Below are positions 11,295-20,730 of a stretch of DNA of 64,000 nt, piece after piece; position 1 is the stretch's first letter, and each line of letters opens with the position of its first letter. Origin of the DNA: Tricholoma matsutake (lineage: Eukaryota > Basidiomycota > Agaricomycetes > Agaricales > Tricholomataceae). The stretch spans positions 10,106,001-10,170,000 of the forward strand of contig AP026541.1 of assembly GCA_026075535.2 (NCBI GenBank), read 5' to 3'. The notes under the pieces are model-generated. The model was not told the DNA's origin. It saw only the letters and a program-made list of their open reading frames with translations, and made no database searches. A program made the translations under genes and the position numbers.

Positions 11295-11983
11295 TGTCAA
11301 GAACCGTTCCTCGCCCAATTGGAACCCACATCTGTCCGACCCTTTTCCACACATCGAACCCGACATTTGTCTACTCCTCCCAATTTCGTTCCCAGCCACC
11401 TTGCACTGCCCACCTTGTACAGCATCCACGGCTGCCTTCCCAAGGCTGCCGTCTGTATTTGCAAATTTGACTACGGATTCCTGTGCGGCTCCCACTAGAT
11501 AATTTATCTACGCAGTCGAGACACTGCCGCAGTCTTTGTTCCTGTTCCACATTTATTCTGGACTACAGTATTTAAGCTTAGTTAGTTTCGCCTTGTATTC
11601 CTCAGTTTGTATATCGACATAGACTCGACTTTATCCTGTCAATCTAAACCTCCTTCTACTCCAACCTCAGTTCTCTAAGAGTCTGAACTCCATTTGACTC
11701 GACCTCTAGTCTCCCTCTGAAGTTCTAAACCTTACCTGAACTTAACCTAAGTCCCTCCATACTCCTCCCCGCATTTACCTGCACTTTCCCACTCCTACCT
11801 CCAAACCTTCAACTTGAAATTAGGACACCAGACGAGGTGAAGGGCGCAGCTTCTTACAAGCTGAAGCCAAGTCCTTTCCATTTCCCCTCCCGCAGAATCC
11901 GCATTGACCCGACAAACTCCCGCTATTATCACCTGCAGTGTCCAATCAGATTCCAATGCGTCTTCTAGGATCAGTTCTTAACA
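11295..11983 (+). repeat. Element A 3' LTR, complete, 689 bp
   Basis: Starts TGTCAAGAACC after the purine tract AAGGGGGAAATAC and ends GTTCTTAACA; the ends are imperfect inverted repeats. Its last 215 bp match the partial LTR at 1-205. It is followed at once by integrase codons of element C on the minus strand. Confidence 0.92.
11569..11614 (+). promoter_or_regulatory. Element A LTR promoter: TATA-like box and predicted RNA start
   Basis: TATTTAA at 11569-11575 lies about 30 nt upstream of AGTTTGTATAT (11604-11614), the segment complementary to the primer-binding site at 208-218. By analogy with Tf1 this segment would be the RNA 5' end. Confidence 0.55.
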
Positions 11984-12767
11984 TTCCTGAACATCAAGGT
12001 GGACATGTGTGATGATGTCATGTGCAGTGATCTGCTCACCGGTGGCATTTTTGGCGAGGGGCACAATAGGTGGGATGATGCATGGAGATCAGCCAGTTTT
12101 GAGTTGGAAACCAGAGAAGCTGGTGGCTGCATTCATGGTGTTCATGATGGTGAACTGTACATGGGGGAGTTTAGCTAGCCAGCCCTTCTGGTTGTTGTCA
12201 ACATGGTACCGAATGGCTTGGTTCATGGTTTTGTTTGTCTGTTCACTGCTGCCATCAGTTTCGAGGTGATAGGATGTGGACATTTTTAGTTTAACACCAG
12301 TGAGCTTGTGGAGTGCAGTCCAAAGGTCAGCAGTGAAATGTGCATCTCTGTCAGAGATGAGGTGTAGCATGAGGCCATTTTCACAGTACCATTTGTCAAA
12401 GAGCACAATGGTGACCTGGGCAGCAGTGTATGAGGAGTGAATGCTGGCGATGTGTATGTCAGCACCGAGGAGGTCTGTCATGGTCAGGATGGTGTCCTTT
12501 CCATTCTCCTCTGGTAGTGGGCCAATGAAATCCAGGGTGATGGTGTTGAAGCAGTCATCAGGTACTGGTAGTGGGTGCAAGGGACCAGTGGGTTTCATGG
12601 TCCAGTTTTTGTTTCACTGGCACTTGGTGCATGATGGGATGTAGGAATTTTCCAAGTCCCAGCACATGTTTGGCCAGTAATAAGAGCTGTGGAGGGATTC
12701 GTAGCTTTGTCAAAGCTGAAATGGCCCAAGGTATCATGTGCCAGGTTGTAGAGTAGTTTGCTGATGA
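11984..12767 (-). pseudogene. pol: Element C integrase (partial)
   Basis: Minus strand: zinc-binding part (LLYNLAHDTLGHFSFDKSYE) from about 12760 with a frame change near 12600; the DDE core with LDFIGPLPEENGKD at about 12550, LISDRDAHF at about 12360 and TDGSSEQTNKTMNQ near 12260; and downstream FQLKTG, then PPIVPLAKNATGEQITAHDI up to 11984. There element A's LTR begins in mid-frame. The C-terminal remainder should lie beyond the left end of the window. Confidence 0.85.
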
Positions 12768-13120
12768 TACTCAACTAGTGTTGCCATGGCTCAGCTGATG
12801 TTTTTTCAGAAAATGGCTATAGTGTTCCAAATAAAATTGAGTACATTACACTCCTCCACCTATTCTGGTCAGATTCTGGTTGGAATGCCCATTCTGATCG
12901 GAATTTCCAGAATTCTGGAGAATTCCATTTACATATATTTTTCTCACAATTCATAATTACGATTAGACTGGAGGGTCAATTTTACCTCTGGAATCCCTGG
13001 AATCTACCCAGACTCATTTTTACCTGGAACAGTCAGATCAACCGGATGCACAGCAACTAGCATAACCAGAATAATTGGAATAACTGGACTGCATGTGCTT
13101 TCCCAGATAAAATTTTGACA

Positions 13121-13197
13121 TACAACAAGAATCAAACACTCGACCTTGGGTCTGCACACATAACAGCATGCTTAACCACTGAGCTACCAAGCAATTA
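13121..13197 (-). other. tRNA-like (SINE-like) sequence with A and B boxes
   Basis: On the minus strand TAGCTCAGTGG (13186-13176) fits the pol III A box. GTTTGATTC (13137-13129) fits the B box GWTCRANNC except for T in place of C. The spacing of about 40 nt is tRNA-like. The cloverleaf is imperfect (the anticodon loop is not standard), so I read it as tRNA-derived rather than a working tRNA gene. Confidence 0.4.
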
Positions 13198-13315
13198 TTC
13201 TTCTACATACATTTAATACTTTTATTACCCAACCAAGGTATGTAGTTAATCACAGCCATTAATGGAATAATTAATAAGTATGCATATGCATGACACGTGA
13301 CATGTGACTGCCAGC

Positions 13316-13440
13316 TCACAACCACCACCACCACTGTCGCCAATGCCGCCTCCTCCTCCTCTCCACTCTACCACCACCACTGCATGCACACCCACCACCA
13401 CCATTCCCATGCCCACTGCCACCATCACCACCACCTTCAA
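13316..13440 (+). repeat. CCA/CAC-rich low-complexity tract
   Basis: Imperfect CCA/CAC trinucleotide repeats with CTCCTC interruptions. They produce His/Pro/Ser-rich open frames on one strand and Gly/Val-rich ones on the other, which are not genes. Confidence 0.85.
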
Positions 13441-13855
13441 ATGAGCCGACTGGACGGAATGCGGGCCCAAACAACGGCAATTGTCGTTTGGGCCATAGAT
13501 AAGTTTTTTTCCTTTTTCTTTTTCTTTTTATCAATCAACTAATTGTTATTTATTGCTTTTTAGGCTATATACTACTGGGGACAACCTGTTGCAACAAAAA
13601 ACATGCAACACATGCCCACAGCCACCCAATCCCCTCCTCCCCTTTCAAATGGGATGTGAGGCTGTTGACACATGCTAGGTGGGTGCAGAGGAATGCCAGG
13701 AGACCCCAGAAGGGGGATACCTGCCTAGTAAGCACCCACCAACCCCCATACACACGCCACATTGCACTGACATGCCCAAACCCCTCCCCCCCCCCCCCAA
13801 AAAAAAAAAAGAGAGAAATCCAAATGGGGGACGATGGCAACAAACAATGACAAGC

Positions 13856-14286
13856 CACCCACCCCCAGCCTCACAAGCAACTGCTTGTGGGGTGGAACAT
13901 GGGCGGAATGATGCCTAGGCACCCAGATAGGAGATGACGACACACCACCCGCCCCTAGCCTCACGAGCAACTGCTCGTGGGGTGGATCGCAGGTGGAACG
14001 ACAGACAACAGCGGGGTCGCGTCCCCTCCCCCTCCCCCGCACTTTGTGTGGGGAGGGATTTTTTTTGTACTTTTAATTGTTTATTAGTATTGTGCCCCCC
14101 CTCCCCCGTTTTGCATGGGGGAGGGATTTTTTTCTTCATGTTTTTACCTCCCCCCTCGCGTTCGGCGCGAGGGGTTAGCTTTTTATGTATATAAATAAAA
14201 CTCCCTCTCGTATCTTGTGAGAGGGAGGATTTTTGTTTATGTATATAATCACAATCATGCCCACTCCCTCACATTCAATGTGAGGG
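13856..14286. repeat. Row of seven GC-rich hairpins, several followed by T-runs
   Basis: Hairpins: 13872-13889 (CACAAGC loop AACT GCTTGTG), 13962-13979 (CACGAGC loop AACT GCTCGTG), 14030-14057, 14099-14125 (CCCTCCCCC/GGGGGAGGG), 14152-14174 (CCCCTCGCG/CGCGAGGGG), 14201-14227 (CTCCCTCTC/GAGAGGGAG), 14266-14286 (CCCTCACAT/ATGTGAGGG). The third, fourth and sixth are directly followed by GGATTTTT-type tails and the fifth by TTAGCTTTTT. The stems differ in sequence but stay complementary. No function is known to me. Confidence 0.75.
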
Positions 14287-14371
14287 ATGTGGTTAATTAA
14301 AAAAATTTGATCTTAACTACTTCAAAAAAAATTAGAGTGTCATGAATAAACATTATATTACTAACTAATAA

Positions 14372-14460
14372 TTCTCCTGTGGCTCAACTGGTTAAGCACA
14401 CATGTTTGGTTTGTCATGTGATCACTCTAATCAAGATGTCTTGAGTTCAATCCTTACTCT
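14372..14460 (+). other. tRNA-like (SINE-like) sequence with A and B boxes
   Basis: TGGCTCAACTGG (14380-14391) fits the A box and GTTCAATCC (14445-14453) fits the B box exactly. The A-B spacing of about 54 nt suits a tRNA with a long variable arm or an intron. No clean cloverleaf closes, so this is tRNA-derived, oriented opposite to the copy at 13121-13197. Confidence 0.4.
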
Positions 14461-14991
14461 GCACAAATATATTTTGTAGGCACTTTGACAACTTAAGACT
14501 TGACTATCCATTAGGGTATATACTCTAAGTTGAGCATCTGGAGTAACCAGAATCTGGTCAGAATAACCGGAATCCACTGGAGTCCACTGGAATCCACTGG
14601 AATCCAATGGAATCCAATGGAATCCGGTGAGTCTGATTGGAATAGGTGGAGGAGTGTAAATTACTGATAAAATTTCTAAAATTCTGGAAATATTTGATGA
14701 CATAGAGGAGTTCAAAAGCCAAGGGGCATGTTTCAGCACTAAGAAATTGGGCCAACCCTTCCTGGGCTATTAATTCAGCTTTGATTTCAAGCCAAGCTGC
14801 AAGCCAAATCAAAGCCACATTAATAACTCAGGAAGGGCTGGCCCGATTTCTTAGAACCAAAATATGACCCCTCGGCTTTTGAGCTCTTCTATCTTGTCAA
14901 ATATTCCCAAAAATTTAGAAATTTTATTTGGAACACCATAGTCATTTGTTGAAAAAATGTCAGCTTGAGCCATGGCAACACTATACTCAAC

Positions 14992-15975
14992 CCAGAAACC
15001 CAAACAAAACACCTAAAAGGGTCCTATTTGGTATAACACAAGTCAGAGGAAGGTTGCGATTTGTTCTAAACTTTCACCAATCTCCAATAATAACAAACTA
15101 GATGATCCAAACAAAGTTCAGGATGTGCAAAGTAGTTTTGAGGTGTTGCAATATTTTTAGGGATTGCAAAATGGACTGCAAAGATATTGGTGAGTGATGG
15201 AAAGGTTGATAAATGATGCGAGAGGTGAGCAACAATGAATATGAGAGGATGACAATAATATTGAGAGGCAAAATGAGGATGAATGAGTTTCAATGAAATC
15301 CAAAGAATTCTCAGACTAAAACTTGTGACTCAAACAATGAGAAGAGAGTTATTAGCTCTCCACTACTAACACTATACTTGGGGGATGCTTCCCTTGTTAT
15401 TCATCATGGATAATACAAGGTTTTGTAGGTTAAAAAGAGATAGTACCAAAAAGGCAATAGTGGGCATGTGGAGAACACGAGGCAAAAGAAAACATATGGA
15501 CTTCAGGGATGAAGTGATAACTGATATGGAACAATAACCACAAGTCTAGGGAGTGTGGGAGACAATAAATCGAAATATAGACTGTCCTTTTGTTCTAGAA
15601 TTGGCTAAATATTGCAAATATCACAAAAATATTGCAAAACATTGTGATGCGCCTCGAGGTGATGTGTGCTGCATGAATATAGCTGAAATGTGGTTCGTCA
15701 AAGTCAATTATGTGAAGGGGAAGTGATGGGAAGCATGTGAAGTGTTGGGGTCCATGCTGAAGTGTGCAAAGTAGAAACTAAAAATGCGAAATCTTCAAAA
15801 TGTCTGAAATTTGATCATAAGCTTGCAAAATAGTCAAAAAAGGTTCAAAAGATGCCAAAAATGGATGCGAAATGATTGAGGGGTGATCGTGAATGTTTGT
15901 GGCTGTGCGTTGACTATCTGTGAATCCGCAAAATCGATTTCAGAGCTTGTACTGGCTGGTGGACCTATCATCATG
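14992..15975. other. About 1 kb of unassigned non-coding DNA inside element C
   Basis: It lies between the hAT foldback and the RNase H end of element C and interrupts pol: codons for VIPQDLKV end near 15976 and integrase resumes near 12765. AT-rich, no ORF of note. The outer ends TGATGATA (12762-12769) and TATCATCA (15968-15975) are inverted copies, which might be the ends of an older insertion that later received the hAT element. No target duplication was found. Confidence 0.4.
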
Positions 15976-18170
15976 TACCTTGAGATCTTGTGGGATCACA
16001 AGTCAGCAGCTGACATAGAGGAGTCGATCAGTGAGGGTTGCCCCTTCGATGCTCCTCATGTTGATATCCTTCATAAGTTGTTTGGCAAAGGAATCAGTCT
16101 CATAGCCAGTGATGATGGCATTGAGAAGTGACTGGTCTGCGGTGATGTTTAGTATGCCAGTGGTGTGTGTAGCTGGTGCATTGCATGTGTATGTGATCAT
16201 GCAGGCAGCGAGGCATGCATCTGGTGTGGCATCAGGCATGCAGGAAAGTGCATCTGCAGTGGTGTTTTCTTTGCCATGAATATAGGTAATGTTGTAGTCA
16301 AAATTGGCCATGTACATTGACCATCTCATTTGTCATCTTGACATCTCCTTCTGTGATTGGAAGTATTTGAGTGTTTGGTGGTCGGTGAAGACCTCAAAAT
16401 GGGCACTGAGGAGGTAGGATCTCCATTTCCTAAATACCTTGACAATGGCAAGGAGTTCCTTCTCATGAACAGGGTAATTCTTTTTGGCGTCATTGAGTTA
16501 ATAGGAGTCATAGGTGACTGGTCTCACAGTTTCCCAAGTTGCACTGAAACTCAACATGACGCCGGTGCAGCGGTCACTGGCATCAGTGGTGACATAGATG
16601 TTTGATGCCTTGTCTTTGTAATTAATTATGGTGAGACAGTTGGTGCCAAGAACCAGGTCTTTGATGTGTTCAAAGGCAGCCTGGTGTTCTGCAGTCCATG
16701 GGGGGAATTCCCAGTCACATTCCTTGGTGGTGAGCAGTGTGAGTACACTTGAATATTCAGTGAGTGCCGGAAGGAAGGTGGCAATGTATCTGGTGAGTCC
16801 CAGGAATCCCCTGACATTGGTGGCAGTTGTTGGTTGTGGCCAAGATGCAATTCAGTCAGTTTTGTGGGGGTCAGGTTTGATACCTGTCCCCAAGATGATA
16901 TGACCAAGGAAACATAATTTGGTGGTGAAGAGGTTGGATTTCACCTGATTGCAGTAGATACTGGCTTTTTGGAGGGCTTCAAGAATGGCGGCGCAGTTTC
17001 GTTCATGTTCCTCCAGAGTTTGTGACCATATGATGATATCATCAAGGTACACATGGCAAATCTTGCCAATGAGTTCTTGTAGTCCATCAGTCATTTGGTG
17101 CTGATGTGTGGCCGGAGCATTGCATCCACCCTGTGGCATGACAGTCCACTCATAAAGTCCCCACAGCATTCTTACAGCGGTGAGGTGAATGTTGTCAGGG
17201 TGTACTCATGTCTGGAAGAAGGAGTTTGTCATGTCCATCTTGCCAAATATTTTTCCCTTCCCACAGTCGGCGAGTATCTCGTCTATGCGGGGTAGGGGGA
17301 AGTTGTCTCATACAGTGTTACTGTTGAGTGCTCGGTAGTCGTTCACCCACTAAGGGTCAACTGTTAAGTCAGGTACCCCAGCGATGTATTTTGGCATGCA
17401 GAATGCTAGTGAGGCAAATTCTGAGCAGGATGGCTGAATGCAGCCAGCCTTGAGGTGGTCATCCAGCAGTCTCTTCCAAGGTTCTTGGTATTTCTTGGGA
17501 GCTGCATATCCTTTGCCATTGTTGACCTTGGTGGGGTCTTTGAGTCAGATGCAGTGGAACATGTGGCCAGGGATATCTTCAGTGCTATCAGGGAGACAAA
17601 GTGGGAAGTGGTTGGCAAATTTGAGTTTCATTTTCACATCTTTCTCTTTGAGGAGTTCTTGGAATGCTAGGCCTTCAATGCGGTCTCGCATGGCAGCCAT
17701 GATTGGGTCCAGGGAGAAGGCATCCAGCAAGTGCTGGTGCTCCAGAGTTTTCCAGTGTAGGTGGTTTTGGAGTCCGAATTTTCTTCAGTGTTGGTGGAGG
17801 TGTAACCCATTGTTTGCCCTGGGGCCAGGGTGTTCGAGAGGGTGGATTTAGGAGGTCAAAACTGGAGCATTTGTCAATGGCGGTTCACTCATGGGTATCA
17901 ATCATGATCTGTTCTGATGAAAGAAATGGCATTCCTAATATAATGGGGAATGATAATCCCTTATTTACTTTCATCTTGTGGACTCCCAATTTCCATATCC
18001 CCTGGTCTGATTGCAGCTCTAATTTGACATACTCCTCACAGTTGATTTTCTGCTGGGTCAACGACGACATGTTATTTTCCTTTTTAGGGAGAGGATAATG
18101 TTGGAGGCTGAGACACTTGCAGAGTTCAAGGCTAATCACTGTGCAGGAGCAACCAATGTCCATCAGTGAA
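15976..18170 (-). pseudogene. pol: Element C pol remnant: protease, RT, RNase H
   Basis: Minus strand: protease-like region with MDIGCSCTVISLELCK at 18163 and GMPFLSSEQIMID near 17905; an RT fragment at 17169-16852 (MPQGGCNAPATHQ, VYLDDIIIWSQ); an RNase H to connection fragment at about 16600-16003 (NFDYNITYIHGKENTTADALS). Frame changes and stops lie between the blocks. The MPQGGCNAP motif, in place of FGLTNAP, marks a lineage different from elements A, B, D and F. Confidence 0.85.
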
Positions 18171-19180
18171 TAGATTTTAACGGGGAATTTGGTGATGAGG
18201 GGGCCAGTGGCATAGAGGGTAGGAAATAGGTGTGATACAGTAAAGGGGACATCAGCAGGAGGAGGGACATATGATTGTCCTCCACTGGCGCTGTGAGTAT
18301 GACGTATGTCTTGGCATCAGGCCAGGTGTTGTCTGCCTTCATGGGACAGTCAGGGTTCTTGTGGCTGGTGTACAATTTCTGGCATCATGTGCAGCTGGCA
18401 TGTTTTTCAAGGATTGCCCATTCTTCAAGTATGAGGGCAGGGAGGCGCTTCTTCTCAACCTGTTTTGTTTTTCTGGGGCCGGCAGTGGGAGAGTTTCCCT
18501 TTGCCAGTGGGTTAGCAAGTCAAGAAAGTAGGTCTTTCTTCTCGCCGTGGCATGTGGCATGTGCAGCGGTGGAGGTGTCAATGAGTTTTTGGGTGCGTGC
18601 ATCTTCTGCACACATGTGGTCATCATGTTCCTTTACCTTGAGGGCCCAGGGGGCAAGTTCAGTGGCCAGGACAGGCTCAAGACTGATGTTGAGTCTCAAG
18701 TCAGGGTGGAGGTTGGATTGGAGTTGGTTTTTGAGTTTGGCCTTGGTCAGGGCCTTGGCCAGTGCAGAGGTGGCAAGGATGGCATTCAGGTTCTCAATCT
18801 CAATTCTCCAGTCAATGAAGACCTGGTTGCCTTGCAATGAGGAGAGGATGGTTTCAAGGATGTCGTGGGCCCAGTTCTCCTCCAGTATGAGTTGGGAGAG
18901 CTCACCAAGGTATCCATCCAGGGAGAGGGCATCAATCTGAGTTTGGTCAGCTTGTTACCATGCCACAAGGTGAGGTTCAAACATGCCCTCAGCAATGTAG
19001 CTGATGATTTCATCATCTGTCTTCCCACCATGCTTCTTGTAGTGTTTGCATGCAAGGGTCTACAGTTGCATGATGAGAGGGGTGATTTTGCTGGCGGTGA
19101 GCATTGGGCATTCCTTCATCTTCATGACCTTCACTTCAGTGAGGGGTTGTGTGGAGGGCAACATTTGGTTTGAGCAGCAG
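18170..19180 (-). pseudogene. gag: Element C gag remnant
   Basis: Minus strand: about 19170-18840 encodes KKHGGKTDDEIISYIAEGMF and ILEENWAHDILETILSSLQG; 18837-18520 encodes a helical block ending HGEKKDLLS; 18440-18290 encodes a cysteine/histidine region CQKLYTSHKNPDCP. At least three stops (TAG, TAA, TGA) and frame changes break it. This gag type recurs in Ty3 elements of agaric fungi. Confidence 0.75.
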
Positions 19181-20317
19181 GTGGTGCAGCCTGGTAGTTG
19201 GGATGGTTAATTGTGATGGTTGGTGTACTTTCATCAGTGGACAAGTCAGTATCAGTGTTTGGTGGTGACAGTGGCAGTGATCGGTGGATGTGCTGGCACT
19301 TTCATCATGTGGTTGGTAGTGTCTCTAATTTGGCTGGTTGGCCAGAATCCTGTAAACTTCTTCTCATGCTCCTGGTGAGGAGTGGGATGAGGGTGGAAGG
19401 TTGCTGAGACAGGGTTGGTTTGGTAGGTGAAGAAAGTTGTCGGTGTCAAAAAAAAAGTGGAAGGATGCCAAGTTTGGCAGCCTACACTAGACTTAGGTTT
19501 ACTAAAAGACAGGATCAAATCATCTTCGTTGCATGGAAGTAGGAACCATAAGCCACTACAAAAAATAAGGGGATAAGGGATTACTATACCTTTGTTGCAT
19601 GGAAGTAGGAATAAAGGTAAGGAAATAAAGATGTAAGTAATATATGTGAAAAGATCGACCATGTAAGTAAAAGGCTGCATCAGGCATCATGTGTGATTTA
19701 GGAAGGCCACATCAGGCATAGTCACATATTGGGAAGGTACCGCATCAATGGGGTAATGTTGGCACTGCTGGATGTGTATAGAAGGGTAATAAGAATGTAT
19801 GGTGCCGTTGCCAGGATGTATGTTGCTGGTGTGTTGTTGTCATATTTGCTGGTGGCTGTGCCGGTGGCGAGGGTGATTGTGTCAGCAATGTGTGTGGCTG
19901 TGCCGGCGCCATGGGAGTGTGTTGGCGGCATAGAGTGGCTGTAACTCACTGTAACACAGACATTGGTATATCTGGTGTTGGTGAGTTGTTTATGCACCAT
20001 AGGTGGCTGTGCCAGCAGCGAGGGTGATTGTGTTGGCGATGTGTGTGGTGTGCTGGTGCCATGGAAGTGTGTAACAGCGGCATAGGTAAATTAACTTGTC
20101 GTAATGTCGTGAGTCTGTGGGGCCAGACTTACAGCATCCCAGACTATCTTGATGCCTCACCTTACATAAAAAGCAGTTCATTAGAAGCCAATAGTCTGTT
20201 GGAAAGCACTTGACATGTCTTGCAATGGGGTTATCATTATAGCCTAGAGAAAATGGATAAAAGCTGGTTACCACAAACAAATAAGAACATGCATCATACC
20301 ATTTTTTGTTAGATGAC
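19181..20317. other. Non-coding stretch with an approximately 90-bp direct repeat
   Basis: No gene seen. GGTGGCTGTGCC-containing units at about 19851-19946 and 20002-20086 are imperfect direct repeats about 150 bp apart. CTTTGTTGCATGGAAGTAGG also occurs twice (about 19526-19550 and 19591-19612). It could contain the 5' LTR of element C, but no matching partner is in the window. Confidence 0.5.
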
Positions 20318-20719
20318 TGTTAGGGCGACACGCACTATCTGCTAGCTAAGACCGTGCAGGTTCTCTCTACAAGAAGGGGGCAGGATCCGTGCTCATGATG
20401 GGGGAACTGATGGTTTTGATGTGAGGGGTTATTAATAGGTGAGTTTGTTGAGATAGGCCTTTCACACCGAAAACATAGGTGGAATACCTAAGAGAACACA
20501 ACTGGGGTCCCCTAGGCATATATTTAGGGTTTATATACTATGTTACACATATTGTACATTGTTGTTACCGACGCACTCATACATGCGCATACATTTTGAT
20601 GCGTGCAAAATAAAATTCTCATGCTATCAAAGTGTAGCATCATTTGGCGTCATGTAGCATAATTCGACATAATAAAATAAAAATGAAATTTTATTAGGTA
20701 ATGGGGTGGTTTCCTAACA
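20318..20719 (-). repeat. Element D 3' LTR, 402 bp
   Basis: TGTTAGGG...CCTAACA ends, and a near-identical partner at 26126-26516. It has an 11-nt extra block (TGGGGTCCCCT, 20503-20513) absent from the other LTR; the block is itself palindromic. Confidence 0.93.
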
Positions 20720-20730
20720 TTACCCCCCTT

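Larger units (their letters stand above)
1..11983 (+). mobile_element. Element A: Ty3/gypsy chromovirus, 5' end outside window, interrupted by element B
   Basis: The 3' part of a 5' LTR at the window start (1-205) matches the 3' end of a complete LTR at 11295-11983. Between them, on the plus strand, lie gag, protease, RT, RNase H, integrase and chromodomain. The interior is split by element B (5224-10765) with a CGCTA target duplication. Downstream of the 3' LTR the sequence goes straight into the integrase codons of element C, so A itself is inserted in C and the rest of C should lie left of the window. A polypurine tract (11282-11294) precedes the 3' LTR. The copy is dead: five in-frame TGA codons, two compensating gag frameshifts and an internal deletion near the end of the RNase H region. 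Confidence 0.93.
12849..14656. mobile_element. TA-flanked 1.8-kb element inside the foldback, ends CACTCCTCCACC
   Basis: Inverted ends CACTCCTCCACCTATTC (from 12849) and GAATAGGTGGAGGAGTG (to 14656) are each flanked by TA (12847-12848, 14657-14658), as in Tc1/mariner-type insertions. The right end carries short tandem copies of TGGAATCCA(A/C) at about 14565-14630. The interior has no long ORF. It holds two tRNA-like sequences, a CCA-rich tract, a C/A homopolymer run (about 13784-13811) and a row of hairpins. The superfamily is inferred from the TA alone. Confidence 0.6.
12776..14983. mobile_element. hAT-type foldback element with 8-bp target duplication, split by a TA-flanked insert
   Basis: Ends TAGTGTTGCCATGGCTCAGC and its inverse ...GAGCCATGGCAACACTA, flanked on both sides by TACTCAAC (12768-12775 and 14984-14991). 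An 8-bp duplication with TAGTG-type ends is typical of the hAT superfamily. Without the insert (12849-14656) the element would be about 400 bp and almost wholly palindromic: 12776-12848 plus 14659 to about 14795 form one arm, and about 14800-14983 the other. No transposase is encoded, so it is a non-autonomous foldback (MITE-like) element. Confidence 0.8.
11984..19180 (-). mobile_element. Element C: Ty3/gypsy element, host of A and of the hAT foldback
   Basis: On the minus strand gag (about 19180-18170), protease, RT/RNase H (to 15976) and integrase (12767-11984) appear in order but are separated by insertions at 12768-15975 and cut at 11984 by element A. Its gag (ILEENWAHDILETILSSLQG) and RT (VYLDDIIIWSQTLEEH) differ from A, B, D and F, so it belongs to another Ty3 lineage. 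LTRs were not identified. Stops here include TAG and TAA as well as TGA. Confidence 0.8.

Noticed and set aside
13297..13542. His/Pro-rich and Gly/Val-rich ORFs around 13.3-13.5 kb.
   Set aside because: They come from CCA/CAC trinucleotide repeats in a non-autonomous element.
14372..14460. A functional tRNA gene.
   Set aside because: A and B boxes are present, but acceptor and anticodon stems do not close into a proper cloverleaf.
12762..15975. A solo LTR or TIR element bounded by TGATGATA and TATCATCA around the hAT foldback.
   Set aside because: An 8-bp inverted match alone is weak, no target duplication is visible, and the interior gives no further support; kept only as a note on the unassigned stretch.
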